A stretch of 43,378 bases of DNA from an uncultured Bacteroidales bacterium (GTDB taxonomy: Bacteria > Bacteroidota > Bacteroidia > Bacteroidales > WCHB1-69): NCBI GenBank assembly GCA_947169105.1, contig CAMVOL010000021.1:1-43378 (forward strand), given 5' to 3'. The notes under the pieces are model-generated. The model was not told where the DNA came from, searched no databases, and worked only from the letters and a program-made list of their open reading frames with translations. Positions 26,820 to 36,146 of the stretch are shown in pieces (position 1 is the stretch's first letter; each line of letters opens with the position of its first letter). The position numbers were made by a program, and so were the translations under genes.

Positions 26820-27860
26820 TTACTTGAAATTTTCAGGATTTAAAATATCGGCATAATCGAGCACCGACTTTTTAAAATGTTCGATGGCCTCCTCGATAGT
26901 TCCGTAGAAGAAGGCGGCAGAGGCGTTTTTATGACCGCCACCATTGAAATGGGTACGAGCAAAGTGGCTCACATCGAAGTTGCCTTTGGAGCGGAACGAG
27001 ACGCGGATGCGGTCCTCCCGTTCGGTGAAAAGCGCCGTAAATTGGATACCTTTCAACGAAAGCCCATAGTTGACGAAGCCTTCCGTATCGCCTACCTTGT
27101 AGTCATTTTTCTTCAAATCTTTCAAAGTGAGGAACATATACGAGGTGGAAAGTTCCCGCATCAGGGTAAGCCGCTGGTTGAGGCAAAGTCCTAAGAGTTT
27201 GAAACGGCTCTCTTCATAATTGTCGTAAACGTTGCGGTGAATCTGCTCGCCGTCGATGCCTTTCTTCATCAACTTGCTGATAATGGTATAGGTGATCGGA
27301 TAGTTGCAAGCGTAGCTGAGGGACCCGGTGTCGGTAATCATCCCGACGTAGATGCAGGAGGCTATTTCCTGTGTGATGCAATCCTCTTTTCCCGAAATTT
27401 TGGCCAAAAACTGGTAAACCAGCTCACAGGTGGAGGTGGTTTTGGGAGTGGAGAACATCACATCACAGTCCAAATCGGGCATTATATGATGATCAATCAG
27501 TATCTTATGGGCAGACGACTTGGCAAGTACGTCCTCAAGGATATTGCCGCAGCGGTGGGGCGCATTCATATCGACCACCATAATGAGTTCTGCGGCTTTC
27601 AGTGCTTCACGGGCTTTCTTGCGGGCGCGTTCAGCCACCACAATCTCGTTACTGAGGGGCATCCACGCAAGGAAGCCGGGGAAAGGATTCGGCAGGATGG
27701 CGGTCACATCGTAACCAGCATTTTTAAAATAGTGGAAAAGAGCTAGCTCAGAGCCCACGGCATCACCGTCGGGGTTGAAGTGCGAAACGATGGCGATTTT
27801 ACGCACATCTTTCAATATATCAACAACTTGTTGGATTTTTTTCTTCTCAAAAATGCTCAT
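26820..27860 (-). CDS. DHH/DHHA1 phosphoesterase (NrnA-like oligoribonuclease/pAp phosphatase)
   Basis: From the ATG at 27860 (MSIFEKKKIQQVVD) the protein has 346 residues. An in-frame TTG at 27881 overlaps the -7 box and is rejected. Motifs are DGDAVG (31-36), an Asp in VVDMNAPHRCG (~97-104), DHH at 123-125, and the DHHA1 signature GGGHKNASA near the end. NrnA-type enzymes degrade short RNAs and convert pAp to AMP. It heads the operon with gldI, gldD and gldB. Confidence 0.93.
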   Translation of the reverse strand: MSIFEKKKIQQVVDILKDVRKIAIVSHFNPDGDAVGSELALFHYFKNAGYDVTAILPNPFPGFLAWMPLSNEIVVAERARKKAREALKAAELIMVVDMNAPHRCGNILEDVLAKSSAHKILIDHHIMPDLDCDVMFSTPKTTSTCELVYQFLAKISGKEDCITQEIASCIYVGMITDTGSLSYACNYPITYTIISKLMKKGIDGEQIHRNVYDNYEESRFKLLGLCLNQRLTLMRELSTSYMFLTLKDLKKNDYKVGDTEGFVNYGLSLKGIQFTALFTEREDRIRVSFRSKGNFDVSHFARTHFNGGGHKNASAAFFYGTIEEAIEHFKKSVLDYADILNPENFK

Positions 27861-27878
27861 CTTCAAAAAATTGAGGTG

Positions 27879-27886
27879 CAAAGATA
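27879..27886 (-). promoter_or_regulatory. -7 box of the DHH-gldI-gldD-gldB operon
   Basis: The minus strand reads TATCTTTG and then C, 19 nt before the chosen ATG at 27860. This gives a very short leader and supports that start. Confidence 0.5.
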
Positions 27887-27915
27887 CAATATAATTGAGG
27901 AATTTTCAAATCCAC

Positions 27916-29709
27916 TTACATCTGCTGTTTTTTCGTCTTCTTCGGAGCGTTCAGCGATTCGTGTCCGAAGGAGTAGGTGATGCCGACCATCGCGTTGATA
28001 CCGAATGCTTTGTAGTCGTAGAAGCGGGCGTAGTGCTGGTGCGCGATGTTGTTGATGTTGGCAAAGGCCGCGAAATGGTCGTTGATGAGGTACTCGAAGC
28101 CGATGCCGAAGTCGAGGATGGGCTTCATGTTCTGGACGGTGTATTTCCCGAAGAAGTTATCGTAGGCCAATGTCTTGCTGCCAAAGGCGAGGTCGAAGTT
28201 GAGGTCGAAGACGAAGCGTTCTTTCAAAATGTACTTGCCGTTGAAGGTGAGTTCCAGTTGCGGCTTGTGATACGGGGCCGCCTCGGTCTTGGTGAGGGCG
28301 TACAGCCAGTAGTTGGCCTCGAAGTTCAAATGCAGGTTCTTGATGACCTCGTAGTTGATGTTCAGGCACAGGTTCAGCACATTGCCGTTGTGGTACTCCA
28401 CCTCGAATTGGTTGCGACAGTATGCCGTGGTGTCGATACGGTAGAAGGCCAGGTTGCGGGCGTAGCTGTAATGCACGGACAGGTTATAGTTCAGCTTTTT
28501 CACCAAGTTGCCCTTGATGCCACCATATATATTAATGTAGTTGATGGTGGTTTTGAACGTGTCGAGTTGCGGCTTGAGGAAGGGGTTCTCATAGAGCATC
28601 TCTTTGAGGGAATTGTGGTGCGCGTTTCCGTTCACACCTGCATAAACATCGAGGATGGACGGCACGATGCCGAGCTGCAATTCGACGATGGGATAGACCG
28701 TCCCTTTTGTTTTTCCGTAGTTGTAATCCACCACGCCGCCGATACCGGCAATGATATGGTACTCCTTGATGGTGAAGTGCGCCGTGGCCTCCGGTACGAA
28801 CAGCACGGAGTTCATGCCTTTCTGCTGGAACAGCTTTTCGTTGAAATAATCCAGATCGAGGTCCAGACGGTAGCACTGGCTTCCCGAAATTTTGGCCCAG
28901 CGGGAGTCGTAGGCAATGAAGGAGTTGAGACCGAGGTGATGCTCCATGTCCTTCCACTGGCCGCGGTGCAGGAAGTCGTACGAGACGCGCACATCCTGTT
29001 TCAATTTTTTGTCCTCCAGAACGTAGTTGGAAGCAAGGCCAACCATCGCTTTGGCGTGGTGGAAATGGGTCTTCAGGCGATTAGGATCTACAATCTCTGG
29101 ATTTTCCGATAGAAAATGTTGGTATTCCTCAGCGGTTAAATATTCGCCTGGCCATTCGCTGTAGCGATAGCCGTAGTAATTGGCGTATTCGTGGTTGTAG
29201 CCGGCGGCGGTGTAGAGGGTCTGGTTACGGAAGAACTTTTTGAAGTTGAGGTGCACACGGGTGTCCGACATCGGGCCGTTGGGGTACTGTTTCATCTCCT
29301 TGCCAATCTGCGGTGCCCAATAGGAGTAGTGGTGCACATTTGCACCAAGAGAGTACTTGGTGTTCTGGAGATTATGGAACGACAGCTCGGCGAGCGGGGT
29401 CAGCGGGTAGCCGAAGCCCACCTTGATGAAGTTGCGATACATCTTCTCCAATGCATCGGGAGAGACCTTGCTGTAGGAGATGGTGCCGGGTTGGAAGGTG
29501 GCGTCCATACGCTGCGGCGTGATGTAGTAGTCGAACTTCACCTTCTCGGTGGTCGAGTCGGTCATGTCGGGCTGCTGGTTGAGCTTGCTGAAGCTCATCA
29601 GACGGGGCGTGTATTCCAGACGGAAGCGTGCCGTGTCAACGGGCTGTGCGTTGAGCGAACAGGCGGCTAACAGAATGATTATGACGGAAATGTATCTTTT
29701 CATTTTCAA
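27916..29709 (-). CDS. Outer-membrane beta-barrel protein (TonB-receptor-like barrel)
   Basis: This 597-residue protein has a signal peptide ending LNAQ (~residue 21) and then repeated amphipathic strands with aromatic belts (FIKVGFGYPLTPLAEL, FDLNFDLAFGSKTLAY, FGIGFEYLINDHFAAFANINNI). The C-terminal part with NNIAHQHYARFYDYKAFGINAMVGITYSF resembles the last strands of TonB-dependent receptors. No plug domain or TonB box is seen, so it is more likely a plugless barrel. It begins 13 bases after the stop of the large TPR gene and is surely co-transcribed. The substrate or partner is unknown. Confidence 0.82.
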   Translation of the reverse strand: MKMKRYISVIIILLAACSLNAQPVDTARFRLEYTPRLMSFSKLNQQPDMTDSTTEKVKFDYYITPQRMDATFQPGTISYSKVSPDALEKMYRNFIKVGFGYPLTPLAELSFHNLQNTKYSLGANVHHYSYWAPQIGKEMKQYPNGPMSDTRVHLNFKKFFRNQTLYTAAGYNHEYANYYGYRYSEWPGEYLTAEEYQHFLSENPEIVDPNRLKTHFHHAKAMVGLASNYVLEDKKLKQDVRVSYDFLHRGQWKDMEHHLGLNSFIAYDSRWAKISGSQCYRLDLDLDYFNEKLFQQKGMNSVLFVPEATAHFTIKEYHIIAGIGGVVDYNYGKTKGTVYPIVELQLGIVPSILDVYAGVNGNAHHNSLKEMLYENPFLKPQLDTFKTTINYINIYGGIKGNLVKKLNYNLSVHYSYARNLAFYRIDTTAYCRNQFEVEYHNGNVLNLCLNINYEVIKNLHLNFEANYWLYALTKTEAAPYHKPQLELTFNGKYILKERFVFDLNFDLAFGSKTLAYDNFFGKYTVQNMKPILDFGIGFEYLINDHFAAFANINNIAHQHYARFYDYKAFGINAMVGITYSFGHESLNAPKKTKKQQM

Positions 29710-29722
29710 ATAGTTTTAAAGG

Positions 29723-32700
29723 TTAATCTTCATCAACGGGACGGAGGCTGTTGCCATCATTTCCGTCGTTATTGTTGTCGTATCCCTTCTTCGGGGTGTC
29801 GTTGGCGGGCGGCGCCGGATTTTCGATGGCGTCGATTTTGGCAATACGCTCGCGGGCCACCTGACGGAGATCCTCGCCGTCGTAGTTATCGACGATGCTC
29901 TGGTAGGTGGCGCGTGCCTGGAAGTAATTCTCCTTGGCAAAGTAGAAGTCACCGTAGAGGATGAAGGTGGAGGCGAGCCAGTAGCCGGAGGTGTAGCCGG
30001 CTTCAAGAATGTCACCGATCTCTTTCTCACATTCGTCAAGGTTACCCTGTGTGAATTCGGAAAGGGCGCAGTAGTAGGCGGCTTCAGCAGAGATGTCGCT
30101 GGTGCTCTTCTTGGCCAACGGTGCCAGGTACTTCTTGACAGCGGTATAGTTGCGGAGGTGGTAGGCGGCCTCGCCCGCTATCAGCTGGGCATCCTCCTTG
30201 TATTCGGGGTCGGCGCTGGGGGAGGCGATATAGCCTTTGGCCCCGTCGAACGCCTCTTGATAGTTGCCGAGCTCGAAGGCGCAGCGCATGATGCCGTTGT
30301 AGGCGTAGGAACTGTTGTTCTCGTTGGTGGAACAGTCACGCAGCTCGTTGAAGTAGGTGAGGGCGCGTTTGTATTCGTTCTTGTTGAACAGGATGGAGGC
30401 CGCTTTCCGGAGGGCGGTCTCGTTGTGCGCCGTGCGGTAGTTCTGGAGCAGGTTCTCGTAGTCGCGGAGGGCTTCGTCGAAACTGTTGCGCCCGTAAGCA
30501 CATTCAGCGCGATAGAAGAGTGCGTCGGCGATGAAGTAACCTTCCGGGAAATTCTTGATGTAGTCGTTGAAGCCGTTGGTCGCCATCTCGCAGTTGCCCT
30601 TGATGTACTTCGACTCCGCTGCACGGTAGGTGATGGAATCCTGACGTTCCGGTGAGATGCTGATGTTGCCCCTCGACTTGATGTAGTCGAAGAATTCGCC
30701 CGTCCGGCCCTGTTCGGTATAGATGCTCTCGAGGTTCGCCAAAGCGTCCTTCGCCTCCTGTGAGCCGGGGTACTGCTCGATGACCTTCTTGAAGGTGGCG
30801 ATGGACTTGTCGGTCTCCTGCGAGTTCAGATAGGCCTGCGCCAGCTTGTTGTGGGCTTCGCGTACGTAGGCGCTCTTCGGGTATTTGCGGATGAACTCCT
30901 GATAGGCGTTAATGGCCTTACTGTACTGGTTTTGTGAATGATAGGTGTTGGCCAGCTCGTATTCCACCTTGTCAATATAGCTGGACTTTCCGTACAGCTG
31001 GGTGAATTTTTCCAGAATCTGCACCTTTTTGGTCGTGTTGTTGAGATAACCGTAGCAACGTCCGAGTTGGTACAGGGCGTAGTCGGCGTTGAGGGATTTC
31101 AGTTTCTCGCACTTTTCGTAGTTGGTGACGGCGTTCTGGAGTTTGCGCTGCATGAAGTAGCAGTCGCCGAGGCGGGCGAGCGCGTCGGCGCGGTATTCGT
31201 CCTGCTCGATGTCGGTGGCGAGGTACTTTTCAAAAGCCTGCTGTGCCTCTTTGTACGACTCAGTTTTCATAGCGGCGTAACCATAGGAGTAGAGGGACGG
31301 CGTGTAGTTCGCGTCGCTGGTGGCGCCGGTGCTCTTATGATAAATCTGGAAGGCATTGTAGGCCTTCGGATAATCTTCGGCACGATAGAGCGCCTCAGCT
31401 TTCCAGTAGAGGTTGGAAAGGTGTAGTTTCGCGTCCATCGGGTACTTCAGCGACTTCTCCAGCATCTTGCCTGCGTTCTTGTACTCCTTATTGTTGATGA
31501 GCTGGAGGGCATGGAAGTGCGTGCAACGCTGGTACGAGCGCATGATTTCGGGGCTTTTGCTGTCGAGCCGTTCAATGGATTTGATGGCTTCAGGATAATT
31601 CTTGGAGGAGGCGTAAATTTTTGCCAAATAGGTGGTTGCCTCTTCGCTGCGGGTGGAGTGGGGATAGCGTTTCACATAATCCTCAAGGGCGGAGATGGCG
31701 TTGTTGAACGGCGCGCTGGCCGTCTCGTACTGAAGTTTGGCGTAGTTGTAGTAGGCATCCTCTTGGATGTCGGCGCTGAAGTCCATCTTCGAAGCTTCGA
31801 GGAAGCTCTGGGCGGCGAGGCGCAACTGCCCCGTCTTGATCTGACAGTCGCCGATGATGTAGTAGGCGCTCTGGGCCACAGCATCGTTCTCCTTCGTCGC
31901 TTTCGACAGGTAATCGACAGCGGCCTTATACTGCTGCTTGCGGTACTTCGTAAACCCGATGGCGTAGCAGTCGCTGGCAGGGAGTTCGACGCGGGCACCG
32001 CTCTTGGCCTTCTCGTTCAACGTCAGAAAGTCCTCGAAGTAGCGGTCGGCCTGTTCGTAATTTCCTAAGTTATAATGGGAAAGGGCGATGATGCGGTTCA
32101 GTTCGGCTTTTTCGGTGGATTGTGCCAGCAGGGCGGGGGCGGTTTCCACTACAGTTTCATAATCCTTGTCCAAAAAATGGATTTGGGCGATGTAGAAGGG
32201 AACGGTGGCGGAAAACTCCTTCACGCCTTCCAATGACTTGAAGTCCTCGAGGGCGGCGATGTACTGTCCCTCCTCGTAGGCGATGTGGGCGCGGTAATAG
32301 ACGGCCTTCTGCTGGTAGGGGCCTTCGTACTCGCTGGCTTTGCGGAATAGGTACTTGGCGTCGTCCTTGTCTCCTTTCACGAGGTTGGCGTAACCTTTCT
32401 TAAAGTAATATTCCGCGAGGTCGTTGCTCTTGACGGTGCGCTCGTCAATCTCGTCGAAATTGTCGAGGGCGCGTTTGTAGTCTTTTTTGAAAAAATAGTA
32501 GCGGGCGAGGTAGAACCGCGCATCCGGCACACAACTGTGAATAGGGTACTTGCGGATGAAATCCTTCAGCAGGAAGGCCGCATTCCCGTTGTTCAGCTTG
32601 GCGGCGCAAACCCCTTGGTAGAAATAGGAGTTCGTTTTCAGGTCGTATTGCTGGTCAGTGGCGTTCTCATAGACGAACTGGAAATACTCCTGTGCCGCCC

Positions 32701-32845
32701 CGTACTGTCCTTTCTGGAAAAGTTCGGTCGCCATTTTGTACTCATAGTTCGGAGAATCGTACGCCACAGGCCGCTGTGCCTTCGCCAGCGTTGTGAATCC
32801 TAACAATATGATAATGAGGATGCTGCTATAAACTAATCGTTTCAT
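29723..32845 (-). CDS. Large periplasmic TPR-repeat protein
   Basis: The ATG at 32845 (MKRLVYSSILIIILLG... TLAKAQ) gives a clean signal peptide; an in-frame TTG further upstream overlaps the -7 box. The 1040-residue protein consists of about 20 or more TPR-like units (for example YKMATELFQKGQYGAAQEYF, QNQYSKAINAYQEFIRKYP, KNEYKRALTYFNEL) with YPxS-type turns, and ends in an acidic Asn/Asp-rich tail. There is no lipobox, so it differs from the T9SS lipoprotein PorW/SprE. It is likely a periplasmic scaffold that acts with the outer-membrane barrel encoded 13 bases downstream. The function is unknown. Confidence 0.88.
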   Translation of the reverse strand: MKRLVYSSILIIILLGFTTLAKAQRPVAYDSPNYEYKMATELFQKGQYGAAQEYFQFVYENATDQQYDLKTNSYFYQGVCAAKLNNGNAAFLLKDFIRKYPIHSCVPDARFYLARYYFFKKDYKRALDNFDEIDERTVKSNDLAEYYFKKGYANLVKGDKDDAKYLFRKASEYEGPYQQKAVYYRAHIAYEEGQYIAALEDFKSLEGVKEFSATVPFYIAQIHFLDKDYETVVETAPALLAQSTEKAELNRIIALSHYNLGNYEQADRYFEDFLTLNEKAKSGARVELPASDCYAIGFTKYRKQQYKAAVDYLSKATKENDAVAQSAYYIIGDCQIKTGQLRLAAQSFLEASKMDFSADIQEDAYYNYAKLQYETASAPFNNAISALEDYVKRYPHSTRSEEATTYLAKIYASSKNYPEAIKSIERLDSKSPEIMRSYQRCTHFHALQLINNKEYKNAGKMLEKSLKYPMDAKLHLSNLYWKAEALYRAEDYPKAYNAFQIYHKSTGATSDANYTPSLYSYGYAAMKTESYKEAQQAFEKYLATDIEQDEYRADALARLGDCYFMQRKLQNAVTNYEKCEKLKSLNADYALYQLGRCYGYLNNTTKKVQILEKFTQLYGKSSYIDKVEYELANTYHSQNQYSKAINAYQEFIRKYPKSAYVREAHNKLAQAYLNSQETDKSIATFKKVIEQYPGSQEAKDALANLESIYTEQGRTGEFFDYIKSRGNISISPERQDSITYRAAESKYIKGNCEMATNGFNDYIKNFPEGYFIADALFYRAECAYGRNSFDEALRDYENLLQNYRTAHNETALRKAASILFNKNEYKRALTYFNELRDCSTNENNSSYAYNGIMRCAFELGNYQEAFDGAKGYIASPSADPEYKEDAQLIAGEAAYHLRNYTAVKKYLAPLAKKSTSDISAEAAYYCALSEFTQGNLDECEKEIGDILEAGYTSGYWLASTFILYGDFYFAKENYFQARATYQSIVDNYDGEDLRQVARERIAKIDAIENPAPPANDTPKKGYDNNNDGNDGNSLRPVDED

Positions 32846-32877
32846 AGTCAATGAAAATCTATTGTTGATAAATATAG

Positions 32878-32885
32878 CAAAATTA
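32878..32885 (-). promoter_or_regulatory. -7 box of the TPR/barrel operon
   Basis: The minus strand reads TAATTTTG then C, 33 nt before the ATG at 32845. Confidence 0.45.
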
Positions 32886-32961
32886 TAAAAGAGCAATGAT
32901 ATAACGGCTGATATTTCAACAAATTATCAACACATTGACTTTTATATCTGCTTTGGGAAAA

Positions 32962-32983
32962 TGTTAGTCCATTTGTTAGTCCA
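32962..32983 (+). repeat. Short direct repeat next to the tRNA-Asn
   Basis: TGTTAGTCCA occurs at 32962-32971 and again at 32974-32983, just beyond the tRNA terminator. It could be chance or the trace of an old integration at the tRNA 3' side. No integrase is nearby. Confidence 0.4.
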
Positions 32984-32985
32984 AC

Positions 32986-33023
32986 AAAAAAAAAGACACT
33001 CACAAATTACTTTGCAAGTGTCT
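32986..33023 (-). terminator. Intrinsic terminator of tRNA-Asn
   Basis: On the minus strand AGACACT pairs with AGTGTCT, with further inner pairing TTTG/CAAA, followed by a run of T (9 A on the plus strand at 32986-32994). It begins 12 nt after the tRNA 3' end. Confidence 0.8.
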
Positions 33024-33034
33024 GATTTTCTTTG

Positions 33035-33108
33035 CGCTCCCTCAAGGACTTGAACCTTGGACCCTCTGATTAACAGTCAGATGCTCTAACCAACTGAGCT
33101 AAGGAAGC
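33035..33108 (-). tRNA. tRNA-Asn (anticodon GTT)
   Basis: The minus strand folds into a full cloverleaf: acceptor GCTTCCT with AGGGAGC (one G-T pair), T8-A9, D stem GCTC, anticodon stem TCTGA/TCAGA with loop CTGTTAA (GTT, Asn), and T stem CAAGG/CCTTG with TTCAAGT loop. The discriminator is G, and CCA is not encoded. A TACTTTTG box lies upstream inside an inverted repeat. Confidence 0.95.
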
Positions 33109-33112
33109 AGTG

Positions 33113-33193
33113 CTGTTTTGAGACCGCAAAAGTACAACTTTTTCTTTACGGTGAACACGTTTTTGAAAAATATTTTTTACGGTCTCAAAACAG
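33113..33193. repeat. 14-bp perfect inverted repeat flanking the tRNA-Asn promoter region
   Basis: CTGTTTTGAGACCG (33113-33126) and CGGTCTCAAAACAG (33180-33193) are perfect reverse complements with a 53-base spacer. The spacer starts with the -7 box of the tRNA gene (TACTTTTG on the minus strand). The whole 81-base unit could be a tiny terminal-inverted-repeat element or a regulatory site. Confidence 0.75.
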
Positions 33194-33241
33194 ATTTTAA
33201 ATCACTGTGAATAAACTACTTATTTAAAATAAGAATCTCGA

Positions 33242-36070
33242 TTATTTCTGGCCTTTCATGTGTTCGGGGTACAAATCAATGCGGAGCATGTGGTCAATTT
33301 TGAAGTTTTTCTGCATGAAAGCCGCAATGTCTTTGATGGTGGTATTGTTCACGATATCCATCGTGGTCTTGTACTCGCCAAGCTCACCGCCGCTGAAGTA
33401 CTGGCCGACGATGTAGTTGTGCCAGTAGCTGTTCTTCTGCTGGTCTTCCTGCTCCGAACGGGCCATCTGCTCCTTCACCTTGGCCAAAGTCTCTTTCTTG
33501 GGACCTTTCTTGGCGAATTTTTCGAGGATATTGGTGACAGCGTTGGCTAACTTGTCGGTGTTCTTCGGATCGCAGCTGAACATCACGAGAGTGATGAAGC
33601 GGGGCTCCGGAAGTTCGCTGGCACTCATTTGCACCATCGGGGAATAGACGCCTCCCATCTTCTCACGGATGGTTTCGATGAGCTCGATGGAGAGTGCTTC
33701 GCTGATGACATCCACCATCACCTCATTGGCGTGATTCCATTCGATTTTTTCGCTGAAGGCGAGGCCGACCCAAGAGGAGGCGTCTTCGGCACCAGCATAA
33801 ACGGTCTTATAGTCGCTCTTTTCGGGGAAGGACTTGAAAACGCTGGTCTTGTAGTTCTCCGTCTTGCTTGTGGTGGGCATGGAAGCGAGGTAAGTCTCAA
33901 TGAAGCCTTCGAGTTCGGCCTGGTCGAAGCTGCCGGTGAAGAAGAAGGTGAAGTCGGCGGGGTTTGCGAAACGCTCCTGATAGAGATAGAAGGCGCGTTC
34001 GTAGTCCACTCTCTCCAAGAATTCATCCGTAAAGCTGAGCATGCTGACCTGATAGGGGTCGTTCTGGCTGATTTCACCGATGAACTTGCTGAAGAACTGA
34101 TACATCGGGTTGGCCATGATCATCTTGATCTGTTCGCGGGTCTCGTCCATCACAAGGCTGTAGGCAGCAGTGTCTTTTCTCGGATGGGTGAAGAAAGCGT
34201 TGATGTACTGGCAGAAAAGGTCGAGATCCTTCGGAGAGGTGCTGCCGCTGAGGCCTTCCGACATGCCACTGATGTAGGGAGTGAGGCCGATTTTCTTTCC
34301 TTTGAGTTTCTTCTGCAAGGTGTTGAAGTCCATATCGGCGATACCGCCGCGGTCCACGAGGTCGGAAGCGAAGGAGAGGGACGGAATGTCGCACTCATAA
34401 TAGAGACTTGTACCGCCCTTGCTCTGTGCGGAGAAGAGGATTTCGTCGTTCTTGTATTCGGTCTTCTTGGTCACGACCTTGATGCCGTTGGAAAGGGTGA
34501 GTTCGGTGGCACCGACTTCCGGAAGATCCTTGCGGCTGACGATGTGGCCGGGAGTAAGGGTTTCTTTCTCAATAATTTCCTGCTCTTTGTAAGTATCCAC
34601 ATAGGGTTCCACGTTGGCCAAGCTCTTGTCGTTGATGATGGCGAGCACTTCGGCTTCGGTGGGGACTTTGAGACCTTCCTTTTCGGGCATCATCACCACG
34701 GCGACGAAGTTTTCGGGGGTGATCCACTGTTTGGCGAGGGCGTTCACTTCATCCAATGTGATGGTTTCAAGGAACTTCTTGGCATAGTTGAGTTCGCGTT
34801 TTGCACCCGGGATGGGGTCGTGGTGGAGGTAGTTGGCCACATATTCTGAAGCGAAACGTTTGGATTCGGTCTTGTTGGCCTCTTTTTCAGCACGTTCGTA
34901 GTTGTCCATCATCTCCTCTTTGGCGCGTTTCAGCTCGCTTTCAAGGAAACCATACTTCAACACGCGGTAGTCTTCGCGCATCATCACCTGCATCATTTCC
35001 AAGATGCGGCCCTCTTTGGCCATACCGGAGTTCATGTAAGCGTCGAGGTTGCCGAGGAATTCGCCATAGCCGGCATCAAGACTGACGGCGCAGAAGTTCG
35101 GGGTCTGCTGCAGCTCCGACATACGGGAGGAGTACATTGAGTTGTAAAGTTCGCGGGTCATATAGTCCTTGTAGTCCTGCACGGTGGTCATCACCTTGTG
35201 GGGGAACTTGCGGACGAACAGCACCTGATTGCCAGGGGCTTCCTTGTCGGTGCAGATGGCTACCAGCGGTTCCTTGTTGTTGTCAACAGAGGGGACAATC
35301 TTCGGACGGGGATTCTCTTTAGCGGGGATGGGGCTGAACTTCTCCTTGATCTGCTTCTCGATGGCATCGGGGTTGATGTCACCAACCACGATAACAGCCT
35401 GCAGGTCCGGACGATACCAGTCGTTGTAGAAACGGCGGATGACTTCGGGTTTGAAGCCCTGGATGATCTCGATCAGGCCGATGGGCAGACGCTCGGCATA
35501 GCGGGAGTTGGTGAAGACAACGGGGAACCATTTTTTGCGCATACGGTCGGAAGCGCCGTTACCCATACGCCACTCCTCGGAAATGACACCGCGTTCGTCC
35601 TCGATTTCCTGCGGGTCGTACAGGAGACCGTGGGCCCATCCGTACAGGATGTTGATACCCATGTCGATGTACTTCTGGTTGTCGGTGGGCATGGTGATTT
35701 CGTAAACGGTTTCGTCAAAGCCGGTGTAGGCGTTGATGCCCAGACCGAAGATGACGCCGATCTTCTGGAGTTCGGAAATCATCTCGTTGTGGGGATAGCC
35801 CTCAATGCCGTTGAAGGCCATGTGTTCGGTGAAGTGGGCGAGCCCTTGCTGGTCGTCGTCCTCCTGGTTGGAGCCGGCGTTGACGGCGAGGCGGAACTCC
35901 ACACGACCTTCGGGTTTGGAGTTCTGGCGGATGTAGTAGGTCATCCCGTTTTCAAGCTTGCCGATCTTGACGGCAGGGTCGTTGCCGATCTTGCTGTCCA
36001 GCTTCTGCGCCATCACGGAGGAGGTGCAGGCAAAGACAAAGGCAACCACAATTAAAAATAATCTTTTCAT
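33242..36070 (-). CDS. M16-family zinc metalloprotease (pitrilysin-like, two-module form)
   Basis: This 942-residue protein has a signal peptide (MKRLFLIVVAFVFACTSSVMAQ). The first M16 module has the inverted zinc motif HFTEH (79-83; His79, Glu82, His83) and a likely third ligand Glu158 in the ERGVISEEW region. A second, inactive-type M16 module fills the C-terminal half (from ~515; GISEIL-like strands, FFFTGSFDQAELEGFIETYLASMP). Its length is typical of secreted Bacteroidota M16 proteases that act in the periplasm on peptides. It stands alone with its own well-matched promoter. Confidence 0.94.
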   Translation of the reverse strand: MKRLFLIVVAFVFACTSSVMAQKLDSKIGNDPAVKIGKLENGMTYYIRQNSKPEGRVEFRLAVNAGSNQEDDDQQGLAHFTEHMAFNGIEGYPHNEMISELQKIGVIFGLGINAYTGFDETVYEITMPTDNQKYIDMGINILYGWAHGLLYDPQEIEDERGVISEEWRMGNGASDRMRKKWFPVVFTNSRYAERLPIGLIEIIQGFKPEVIRRFYNDWYRPDLQAVIVVGDINPDAIEKQIKEKFSPIPAKENPRPKIVPSVDNNKEPLVAICTDKEAPGNQVLFVRKFPHKVMTTVQDYKDYMTRELYNSMYSSRMSELQQTPNFCAVSLDAGYGEFLGNLDAYMNSGMAKEGRILEMMQVMMREDYRVLKYGFLESELKRAKEEMMDNYERAEKEANKTESKRFASEYVANYLHHDPIPGAKRELNYAKKFLETITLDEVNALAKQWITPENFVAVVMMPEKEGLKVPTEAEVLAIINDKSLANVEPYVDTYKEQEIIEKETLTPGHIVSRKDLPEVGATELTLSNGIKVVTKKTEYKNDEILFSAQSKGGTSLYYECDIPSLSFASDLVDRGGIADMDFNTLQKKLKGKKIGLTPYISGMSEGLSGSTSPKDLDLFCQYINAFFTHPRKDTAAYSLVMDETREQIKMIMANPMYQFFSKFIGEISQNDPYQVSMLSFTDEFLERVDYERAFYLYQERFANPADFTFFFTGSFDQAELEGFIETYLASMPTTSKTENYKTSVFKSFPEKSDYKTVYAGAEDASSWVGLAFSEKIEWNHANEVMVDVISEALSIELIETIREKMGGVYSPMVQMSASELPEPRFITLVMFSCDPKNTDKLANAVTNILEKFAKKGPKKETLAKVKEQMARSEQEDQQKNSYWHNYIVGQYFSGGELGEYKTTMDIVNNTTIKDIAAFMQKNFKIDHMLRIDLYPEHMKGQK

Positions 36071-36146
36071 ACGTTTGAAATTTGAATTTATAAAATATTG
36101 ATTATTAATTTTTTAGAATAAATATCCTATTTCTGAAAAAGTTTGC

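Noticed and set aside
29723-32845. T9SS component PorW/SprE
   Set aside because: PorW/SprE are TPR lipoproteins. This protein has no lipobox, is longer, and is paired with an outer-membrane barrel.
32962-33108. Integration site of a mobile element at tRNA-Asn
   Set aside because: There is only a 10-base direct repeat next to the tRNA. No integrase, no repeated tRNA 3' end and no cargo genes are present.
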